A DNA stretch of 6,428 nucleotides from assembly GCA_005883655.1 (NCBI GenBank), contig VBDA01000087.1, forward strand, positions 1 to 6,428, in the 5' to 3' direction. Source of the stretch: Betaproteobacteria bacterium. Lineage in GTDB: Bacteria > Pseudomonadota > Gammaproteobacteria > Burkholderiales > Casimicrobiaceae. How positions within the stretch are numbered: position 1 is the stretch's first letter; each line of letters begins with the position of its first letter. Below the pieces are notes generated by a model, which was given only the letters and a program-made list of their open reading frames with translations, had not been told where the DNA came from and searched no databases. The position numbers and the translations under genes were made by a program. Shown in pieces: positions 1 through 4,828 of this stretch.

Positions 1-154
1 CTCTTAGCGAAAGTTACGTCGGTCATTTTGTCGCGAGCGTGCGGACGCGGCAATCGGTGCCGGCCGCTTTCGGGCTAGGATTTGTGGGCGGGTCATGGCG
101 GAGAATCGCCTACACGAGCGCGCGCTCATGCACCCGCTGGTACTCGGTCAGACG
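1..154. other. Left-edge stretch without a supportable gene
   Basis: No frame here gives a recognisable protein. On the plus strand, frames entering from the left stop at 5-7 (TAG) and 76-78 (TAG), so either could be the last codons of a gene lying mostly outside the window. A 23-codon plus-strand frame (ATG 95-97, stop TGA 164-166) has no clear ribosome binding site. On the minus strand an ATG at 26-24 opens a frame reading MTDVTFAK off the left edge, also without an obvious Shine-Dalgarno. The plus-strand terminator-like hairpin at 155-177 suggests that this stretch is the 3' untranslated part of a plus-strand transcript. Alternatively it could be a small RNA ending at that hairpin. Nothing here decides between these. 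Confidence 0.3.
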
Positions 155-348
155 CCGGTCGATTGACCGGTCTTTTTCGTGTCCGATCCTCGTTTCTGCC
201 ACGCCTGCAGCTCGGCGCGGTAGCGCTCGAGAGCTTGGTCGTACAGATCGAATACACACGGATCGCAGGAGCCCTTACAACAATCGTCCTGGCTCGGCCG
301 GAGTGGAGCGATCGGCGGTGGATCGTCGTTGGCGGGAAGCTCGGACAT
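148..348 (-). CDS. Small oxidoreductase-like domain protein (PF09791 type)
   Basis: 66 aa. After a proline-rich N-terminus (residues 1-20) comes the compact motif DDCCKGSCDPCVFDLYDQAL, with Cys23, Cys24, Cys28 and Cys31, followed by an acidic/aromatic helix (ERYRAELQAW, about 41-50) and a lysine-rich tail. A CC-x3-C-x2-C cluster followed by V-x-D-x-Y is the signature of the oxidoreductase-like N-terminal family. The family occurs as short stand-alone proteins in proteobacteria and as a domain in eukaryotic proteins; its biochemical role is not established. The four cysteines could bind metal or act in redox chemistry, which is inference. The ATG at 348 is the only start in the open frame (stop at 379-381), and it lacks a convincing Shine-Dalgarno, so initiation may be weak or leaderless. 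It lies 98 bp downstream of the DUF805 gene on the same strand. Its 3' end overlaps the opposing terminator at 155-177. Confidence 0.82.
   Translation of the reverse strand: MSELPANDDPPPIAPLRPSQDDCCKGSCDPCVFDLYDQALERYRAELQAWQKRGSDTKKTGQSTGV
155..177 (+). terminator. Probable intrinsic terminator of a left-hand plus-strand transcript
   Basis: The arms CCGGTC (155-160) and GACCGG (165-170) are perfectly complementary, with a GATT tetraloop. They are followed directly by TCTTTTT (171-177). GC-rich stem, short loop and T-run match a rho-independent terminator on the plus strand; the minus-strand reading has no T-run after the stem. It lies inside the last codons of the convergent oxidoreductase-like gene, so those codons double as antisense terminator sequence. 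The stem is short (6 bp, 7 with a G-T pair), so chance is possible. Confidence 0.5.
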
Positions 349-446
349 CGGGGAGCAACGCGATTTCGTCGCATTGAGTCAGGCAAAGCGCTACGGCGAA
401 TGCGGTTCTCTCGTCGAAACCGGCGAGAACATCTGCTGCTCGACCG

Positions 447-776
447 CTATGTTTCGTCGCCGAATCGATTGGGTCCTTCGGTCCCTCGTAAAAATCCGCA
501 TTCGATCAAGACCCATAGCCAGCCTATAATCGGCACGAAGTTCATCAAAAACCACCAGGCCGATTTGTCGCGGTCGTGCCAGCGTTTGATCTGAATGGCA
601 ATCAAAATCCAGATCAACGGCGGGACGAGCAGCAGGAGAAACAACACCGACGGACGCGGGCTGCCGAAGATCGCCTCGACTATTCCCAGTGCCAGGTAGG
701 CGAGGATCGTTGCAATCCACCAGGGCAAACGTCTCAGTCTTCCCTTGAAGCCGAACAGTAATTGGGTCACCGGCAT
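447..776 (-). CDS. DUF805 family inner-membrane protein
   Basis: 109 aa from the ATG at 776. That start is preceded by GAGG with 5 nt spacing; an in-frame ATG at 833 would add 19 residues that do not resemble the family. The order of features is typical of DUF805: an N-terminal FGFKGRLRRLPWW segment (8-20); hydrophobic helices at about 20-37 and 43-62; the diagnostic basic/HD motif IKRWHDRDKSAWWFL (63-77); a third hydrophobic helix with FVPIIGWLWVLIECGF (80-95); and the terminal GTEGPNRFG (98-106). DUF805 proteins are small polytopic inner-membrane proteins of unknown function, and length and motifs here are complete. The gene is divergent from the NfeD gene across 138 bp and could share regulation with it. 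The oxidoreductase-like gene follows 98 bp downstream; cotranscription is possible but not shown. Confidence 0.9.
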   Translation of the reverse strand: MPVTQLLFGFKGRLRRLPWWIATILAYLALGIVEAIFGSPRPSVLFLLLLVPPLIWILIAIQIKRWHDRDKSAWWFLMNFVPIIGWLWVLIECGFLRGTEGPNRFGDET

Positions 777-914
777 TTTAACCTCGTGTCGGGGAAGCTT
801 ACTTGCGCCAGGGTAGTGCCACAAGCACGGCAACCTGCCGGACAGTGCGCTCGGACTCGGCGTGTGGTGGTGTACAGTGTGAATGAACCCCTGAATCCGC
901 CGCGGGGAGGAGAA
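777..914. promoter_or_regulatory. Divergent intergenic region between the DUF805 and NfeD genes
   Basis: 138 bp separates two divergent start codons, so promoters for both genes are expected here. The Shine-Dalgarno sequences are clear: GAGG near 781-784 (read on the minus strand) for DUF805, and GGAGG at 906-910 for NfeD. I could not find a convincing -35/-10 pair in either direction. The best minus-strand candidate, TTGTGG with a 17-nt spacer to TAAGCT, matches consensus at only half the positions. No operator-like palindrome stands out. Confidence 0.4.
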
Positions 915-2327
915 ATGACCCAGATTCTCGGCGTTTTCTTCTTGGCAATACTTGGAACGAACTCCTCGTGGGCCAACGCAGCTTCCACGCAGGTCTTTGT
1001 TGTGCCCCTCAATGGTGCCATCGGTCCCGCCACCGCGGATTTCGCGGGCCGCGCTCTAGCCCGTGCCGAAAAAGAGGGCGCGCAGCTCGTGGTGCTGCGG
1101 ATCGATACCCCCGGCGGGCTCGACTTGTCGATGCGCCAGATCATCAAGGACATTCTCGCCTCGCCGGTGCCGGTGGCCGCGTTCGTCGCACCGAGCGGTG
1201 CCCGCGCCGCCAGCGCCGGAACGTACATCCTGTATGCCAGCCACATCGCAGCGATGGCGCCGGGCACCAATCTCGGTGCGGCGACACCGGTGAATATCGC
1301 CGCGCCCTCGCCGGTCACGCCGACCCCGGCGCGCAAACCCGACGACGCGCGCGACAATGACAAAGACGGCAAGCGCGATAGGGCCGCGCCCGAAGGGGCG
1401 GGCCAGGACGCGATGACCAAGAAGCAGGTCTCCGACGCCGCCGCTTACATCCGCGCATTCGCGCAAATGCGCGGACGCAATGCCGAATGGGCGGAGCGAG
1501 CGGTTCGCGAGGGAGTGAGCCTGTCGGCGGAGGAAGCGCTTGCGCAAAAGGTGATCGATCTCACCGCGCGCGATGTACCGGAGCTGTTGAGCAAGCTCGA
1601 CGGACGCAAAGTGACGACCGCCGGCGGCGAACGAACGCTCGCGACCGCGGGAGCGACACTGGTCACAGAGGAGCCCGATTGGCGGACGCGATTTCTGGCG
1701 ATCATTACCGACCCTAGCGTGGCGTTGATCCTGCTGATGATCGGCGTCTACGGTCTGTTCTTCGAGTTCTGGAACCCGGGCTTGGCACTTCCAGGCGTGG
1801 TCGGCGCGGTCTGCCTGCTCGTCGGACTGTTCGCGCTGCAAATGCTCCCGGTCAATTACGCCGGCCTGGCGCTCATTCTGCTCGGCCTGTCGTTCATGGT
1901 GGCCGAAGTATTTTTCCCCGCTTTTGGCTCGCTCGGCGCGGGTGGAGTCATTGCCTTCACTATAGGCGCGGTGATGCTGATCGATACCGATGTGCCCGGG
2001 TTCGGCGTTCCGAGCGGATTGATCGTCACCCTGGTCACCGTCACCGCATTGTTCATTTTCTTTGTCGCGGCGCTTGCGCTCAAGGCGCGGCGGCGCCCAA
2101 TCGTGAGCGGCCACGAAGCGCTGATCGGCAGCATCGGTGTTGCGCTCGATGACCTGGAACCCGAAGGCTGGGCACGCGTTCATGGCGAGCAATGGCGGGT
2201 CCGCAGCTCCGTACCGATCAAGCGCGGACAAAGCGTGCGTGTGACCTCGCGCGGCGATCTGATGTTGTCGGTCGAGCCTGTCGCGGACGCGGGCCAGAAG
2301 CTCATTCTTCCAACTACTGCTCACTGA
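915..2327 (+). CDS. nfeD: NfeD family membrane serine protease (long form, ClpP-like domain plus OB-fold)
   Basis: 470 aa, full length for long-form NfeD. The ATG at 915 follows a strong GGAGG (906-910) and opens a signal peptide (residues 1 to about 22, cleavage near WANA-AST). An in-frame ATG at 762 would only add residues read from the divergent intergenic region. Domain order: a ClpP/crotonase-like protease at about 25-230 with LRIDTPGGL (61-69) and the nucleophile motif GARAASAGTYI, Ser100 being the expected catalytic serine; the partner lysine is expected at Lys170 (or 169) in KKQVSDAAAYIR. About five membrane helices follow (262-283, 289-308, 313-333, 341-357, 366-389), then a C-terminal NfeD OB-fold (about 400-456). 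A charged, proline-rich insert (132-168) lies between the catalytic residues. In the archaeal homologue PH1510 the Ser-Lys dyad cleaves its stomatin partner. The slipin gene downstream, 12 bp away, fits that role in membrane quality control. Confidence 0.95.
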   Translation: MTQILGVFFLAILGTNSSWANAASTQVFVVPLNGAIGPATADFAGRALARAEKEGAQLVVLRIDTPGGLDLSMRQIIKDILASPVPVAAFVAPSGARAASAGTYILYASHIAAMAPGTNLGAATPVNIAAPSPVTPTPARKPDDARDNDKDGKRDRAAPEGAGQDAMTKKQVSDAAAYIRAFAQMRGRNAEWAERAVREGVSLSAEEALAQKVIDLTARDVPELLSKLDGRKVTTAGGERTLATAGATLVTEEPDWRTRFLAIITDPSVALILLMIGVYGLFFEFWNPGLALPGVVGAVCLLVGLFALQMLPVNYAGLALILLGLSFMVAEVFFPAFGSLGAGGVIAFTIGAVMLIDTDVPGFGVPSGLIVTLVTVTALFIFFVAALALKARRRPIVSGHEALIGSIGVALDDLEPEGWARVHGEQWRVRSSVPIKRGQSVRVTSRGDLMLSVEPVADAGQKLILPTTAH

Positions 2328-2339
2328 AGGGACCTGATC

Positions 2340-3110
2340 ATGGTCATCGGATTCGGTTTTGGCACCATCGTCGTCATCGTCCTGTTGGTCGTCATGACGT
2401 CGTTCCGCGTCCTGCGCGAATACCAGCGTGCGGTGGTCTTCATGCTCGGCCGTTTCTGGAAGGTCAAGGGACCGGGGTTTTTTCTCCTTATTCCCGTCGT
2501 GCAGCAGATGGTGCGCATCGACCTGCGCACCGTCGTCATGGATGTCCCGCCGCAAGACGTGATCACGCGCGACAACGTGTCGGTCAAGGTGAACGCGGTC
2601 GTCTACTTCCGTATTCTCGATCCGGCCAAGGCGGTGATCCAGGTCGAGAACTACTATCAGGCAACGAGCCAGCTTGCGCAGACGACGCTACGTGCGGTGC
2701 TCGGCAAACACGAGCTCGATGAGTTGCTGGCCGCGCGCGAAAAGCTCAACCTCGACATTCAGCAGGTGCTCGACAGCCAGACCTCCGCATGGGGAATCAA
2801 GGTCTCAACGGTGGAAATGAAGGACGTAGACCTTAATGAATCGATGATCCGGGCGATCGCGCGCCAGGCCGAAGCCGAACGCGAGCGGCGGGCGAAAATC
2901 ATTCACGCGGAAGGCGAGCTGCAGGCGTCGGAAAAGCTCCTGCAGGCCGCACAAATGCTGTCCAAGCAACCACAGGCGATGCAGCTCCGCTACATGCAGA
3001 CGCTAGCCAACATTGCCGGCGACAAGACCTCGACTATTGTTTTTCCGCTGCCGATCGACCTGCTCAGTGCATTGATTCCGGCAGTGCGAGTCGAGGAACC
3101 CCGCGGATAA
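2340..3110 (+). CDS. Slipin (stomatin-like SPFH/prohibitin domain membrane protein)
   Basis: 256 aa, usual length for bacterial slipins. The N-terminal hydrophobic anchor spans residues 2-20. The SPFH domain covers about 22-175, with typical blocks REYQRAVVFMLGRF (26-39), KGPGFFLLIPVVQ (43-55), the turn DVPPQDVITRDNVSV (68-82) and VEMKDVDLNESMIRAIARQAEAE (158-180). A charged, alanine/glutamate-rich coiled coil runs to about 210. Near the C-terminus is the hydrophobic stretch TIVFPLPIDLLSALIPAV (232-249). This type of segment drives oligomerisation, and in the archaeal homologue PH1511 it is where the NfeD protease cuts. Slipins scaffold membrane microdomains. The gene sits 12 bp behind the NfeD gene; its AAGGGA ribosome binding site begins on the last base of the upstream stop codon, so the two are almost certainly one transcript and may be translationally coupled. 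No clear terminator follows before the convergent gene. Confidence 0.96.
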   Translation: MVIGFGFGTIVVIVLLVVMTSFRVLREYQRAVVFMLGRFWKVKGPGFFLLIPVVQQMVRIDLRTVVMDVPPQDVITRDNVSVKVNAVVYFRILDPAKAVIQVENYYQATSQLAQTTLRAVLGKHELDELLAAREKLNLDIQQVLDSQTSAWGIKVSTVEMKDVDLNESMIRAIARQAEAERERRAKIIHAEGELQASEKLLQAAQMLSKQPQAMQLRYMQTLANIAGDKTSTIVFPLPIDLLSALIPAVRVEEPRG

Positions 3111-3119
3111 GCTGGCAGC

Positions 3120-3638
3120 TCACGCCTGCACGAAGGTCGTGACCCGCCGCCTTGCCCGTTCACGCAACGAGCATTCGCGCAGCGTATCGGCGAGCGCCTC
3201 GAGTCCCGGCACGCCGTAAATCACCACTGTCGGAAAACCGGCATCCGACGAACGCAGGTACAGCAGACAGTGGCCCACCAGTCTCATGCCGAGCGGTTTT
3301 TGCAGATCGAAGTGATCGACGCGAAAGAGCTCCAGGCTGTCCTTGTTCTTCGACAGCAGCCCACGCTCCACTCTGACGCGCTGGGACGTGATTTCGTAGG
3401 CGATCGACAGACTTCTGATCCAGTAGACGAGCAGTGCGATGCCGAGCGTCAGTACCACCGCCACCCACTGCCACGCGCTATAGATGATTGCGGGATGTCC
3501 CCTGAAAAGGGGCTTCTCCGCCTCGGCGTCGCGCGACGCAGCGAACGCGACCAGGTCGGTGTTGCAAAAGCGGCATTTGATCGCAGCCGCCTTGATCGTT
3601 TCGCCGCAAACAGGACAAATCTTGGTTTCGTCGTTCAT
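3120..3638 (-). CDS. Zinc-ribbon plus bacterial PH domain membrane protein
   Basis: 172 aa. It begins with a zinc ribbon: Cys8 and Cys11 (CPVC), then Cys22 and Cys25 (CRFC). A linker follows, then a single hydrophobic segment at about 52-73 that may anchor it. The remainder (about 78-155) has the bacterial PH pattern: YEITSQRVRVERGLLSK (81-97), the LELFRVDHFDLQKPL block (102-116), RLVGHCLLYLRSSD (119-132) and a final helix GLEALADTLRE (145-155). Such PH-like domains resemble those of YdbS/YvbH-type membrane proteins, whose ligand is generally unknown. The start has AAGGAG at 7 nt spacing. The gene follows the SYLF gene by 33 bp on the same strand, a probable two-gene operon, and ends 9 bp from the stop of the convergent slipin gene. 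No specific function can be assigned. Confidence 0.88.
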   Translation of the reverse strand: MNDETKICPVCGETIKAAAIKCRFCNTDLVAFAASRDAEAEKPLFRGHPAIIYSAWQWVAVVLTLGIALLVYWIRSLSIAYEITSQRVRVERGLLSKNKDSLELFRVDHFDLQKPLGMRLVGHCLLYLRSSDAGFPTVVIYGVPGLEALADTLRECSLRERARRRVTTFVQA

Positions 3639-3671
3639 CGGTGCGCTCCTTGCGGACCCTAGGGTGCGGCT

Positions 3672-4361
3672 TCATTTTTTCTTTGCGGCCGCTGCGACTA
3701 CGTTAATGAGTTCGCTGGACTGCCTGTTGTGGACCGATTCCCGGATCAGGATATCCGGCGGGTTCACGGCGCGCCCGTAATAAAGCCGATTCCACGTGTC
3801 GGCCGTCGAAGCGACTGTGCCGTCGAGGTTCAAGCCGCCGTAGATGCCCTTGGAACGGCTAAACGAGATGAAGTCCGCGACCAGATTCGACTGAGCGCCG
3901 GTGCCGATTGGCCCGGCGGCAACGGAAACGTCGCCGCCAAACTTGAATGAACTTGAGAGCAGGGAGTCGAGTCCTTTTTCGGTCATGACCAGGCTCACTG
4001 TCTCGGACACGGAAACACCGGCCTGAAAGCCCACACTCGCGGTCACCAGCACGTAGAACGCCGGACCCGCCCATTTGCCCGTTTTCGCGTTACGCGCCAC
4101 TACCACCGCGCGGCCGCCCGATCCGCCGATGATGAACCCCGCCTTGGTGATCGTAGGCGCGATCAGAACTGCCTTGGCGCGATTGATATTGTTCCGCAGC
4201 CAATGCATGTCCGGGTCGTTCAAGAAGCCGGAAAGGGTTAGCGTGGCGGTGCTGACCAGCTTGCGCTGGTCCGCCTGTGCGAAAGCGGCTGAAGACAGCG
4301 ATGCAGCGACCAGCATGAGCAGAAGCGCAGCGCGAGTCATGCGCGGCGTCGCACGCGTCAT
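3672..4361 (-). CDS. Secreted SYLF-domain (Ysc84-like, DUF500) lipid-binding protein
   Basis: 229 aa from the ATG at 4361, chosen because GGGAG sits 7 nt upstream. The in-frame ATGs at 4391 and 4340 have no Shine-Dalgarno. A signal peptide is evident (basic TRATPRMTR, hydrophobic core 11-20, cleavage near AFA-QAD at 27/28), so the product should be periplasmic. The SYLF domain fills most of the rest: INRAKAVLIAP (59-69), the glycine-rich KAGFIIGGSGGRAVVV (73-88), and the C-terminal signature SRSKGIYGGLNLDGTV (168-183) followed by NRLYYGR (191-197). Eukaryotic SYLF domains bind phosphoinositides and membranes; the bacterial secreted forms have no settled function. It is the first gene of a probable pair with the zinc-ribbon/PH gene. 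A promoter with perfect TTGACA lies at 4400-4428. Confidence 0.93.
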   Translation of the reverse strand: MTRATPRMTRAALLLMLVAASLSSAAFAQADQRKLVSTATLTLSGFLNDPDMHWLRNNINRAKAVLIAPTITKAGFIIGGSGGRAVVVARNAKTGKWAGPAFYVLVTASVGFQAGVSVSETVSLVMTEKGLDSLLSSSFKFGGDVSVAAGPIGTGAQSNLVADFISFSRSKGIYGGLNLDGTVASTADTWNRLYYGRAVNPPDILIRESVHNRQSSELINVVAAAAKKK

Positions 4362-4399
4362 GACGTTTCTCCCGGGTTTAGCCGCGTCCATTCGGTACG

Positions 4400-4428
4400 A
4401 GGGTAGGGAGGCTTGCCGATCCTGTCAA
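4400..4428 (-). promoter_or_regulatory. Probable sigma70 promoter of the SYLF gene
   Basis: On the minus strand, TTGACA (4428-4423, perfect -35) is followed after exactly 17 nt by TACCCT (4405-4400; 3 of 6 matches to the -10 consensus, including the first T-A and last T). It would start transcription roughly 30 nt upstream of the ATG at 4361. The inverted repeat CCTGTC (4421-4426) and GACAGG (4443-4448) overlaps the -35 and could be an operator, but the arms are only 6 bp. The weak -10 suggests low or activator-assisted expression. Confidence 0.45.
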
Positions 4429-4516
4429 TCCGGGAGGCGCGGGACAGGGCGTCTCGTCGGATAAGGTCCTACGTTACTGCGCCGTGCCGGACTACATCGA
4501 AAGAGCGGGTGTCCGA

Positions 4517-4546
4517 TTGACCGCACACGGGCAGACAAACGATGAT
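4517..4546 (+). promoter_or_regulatory. Possible sigma70 promoter of the short gene at 4604
   Basis: TTGACC (4517-4522; 5 of 6 to consensus) is followed after 18 nt by GATGAT (4541-4546; 4 of 6). This would place the start of transcription about 50 nt before the ATG at 4604, back to back with the SYLF promoter. It is a pattern match only, and the spacer is one base longer than optimal. Confidence 0.3.
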
Positions 4547-4603
4547 CGGCGCAACCCGCGAGTGTTGCGGACTACAAGGAGATAGCGGGCAATCGGAGGT
4601 CGC

Positions 4604-4786
4604 ATGAAATCGATTCTTGACCCATCCTTTCGCTACACATCGAGTCTGCACACCGACGTCAGGAAGACTTTTCAGAGAATCCGACGCGAGCAGCAGCAGC
4701 GCAACACTCCCAGGCCGCTCGTCCGTGGCGACGGAGGTGGCGGAAATGTGCTCGCGATACAAAGACGGTCAGTCAGCCCGCGCTGA
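4604..4786 (+). CDS. Short conserved-looking basic protein of unknown function
   Basis: 60 aa. The ATG at 4604 has GGAGG 4 nt upstream, slightly close but good. The N-terminal half reads DPSFRYTSSLHTDVRKTF (6-23) followed by a basic RIRRE helix (25-29). From memory, this DPSFRYT...T(D)xRKTFxRIRRE pattern occurs in short hypothetical proteins of betaproteobacteria, usually 55-70 aa with a poorly conserved tail. That recollection is the main support and needs a database search. The second half (30-60) is low-complexity and basic, with QQQ and GGGG runs. There is no membrane segment or signal peptide. It is divergent from the SYLF gene and convergent with the amidase gene. A chance frame cannot be excluded, but start site, promoter-like sequence and N-terminal pattern agree. 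No function is assigned. Confidence 0.6.
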   Translation: MKSILDPSFRYTSSLHTDVRKTFQRIRREQQQRNTPRPLVRGDGGGGNVLAIQRRSVSPR

Positions 4787-4787
4787 C
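4772..4787. repeat. Small hairpin between convergent genes
   Basis: GTCAGC (4772-4777) and GCTGAC (4782-4787) form a perfect 6-bp stem with a CCGC loop, spanning the stop codon of the short plus-strand gene. No T-run follows on either strand, so it is not a standard intrinsic terminator. It may protect the 3' end or assist termination, or be chance. Confidence 0.3.
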
Positions 4788-4828
4788 GATCCATAGTCGA
4801 GGTTTCGGTCCTGTCCTTTTGATGAGCG

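Noticed and set aside
404..429. Imperfect hairpin (GTTCTC... and ...GAGAAC) just downstream of the DUF805 stop
   Set aside because: The arms pair only with a bulge and no T-run follows on the minus strand, so it is not a credible terminator.
82..594. 170-codon plus-strand frame across the oxidoreductase-like and DUF805 genes
   Set aside because: It is arginine-rich, has no domain, crosses the terminator-like hairpin, and is opposite two recognisable genes.
1056..2555. Long open frame (499 codons) on the minus strand across the NfeD gene and the start of the slipin gene
   Set aside because: It is antisense to two clearly coding genes. The translation is rich in His, Arg, Asp and Gln with no recognisable domain, as expected of a mirror frame in high-GC DNA.
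3111..3141. Search for a bidirectional terminator between the convergent slipin and zinc-ribbon/PH genes
   Set aside because: Only 9 bp separate the stops. The small stem CACGA/TCGTG at 3129-3141 lies in coding sequence with no T-run.
4469..4762. 97-codon minus-strand frame in the gap between the SYLF and amidase genes
   Set aside because: The composition is not protein-like, no domain is seen, and it overlaps the better-supported plus-strand short gene at 4604-4786.
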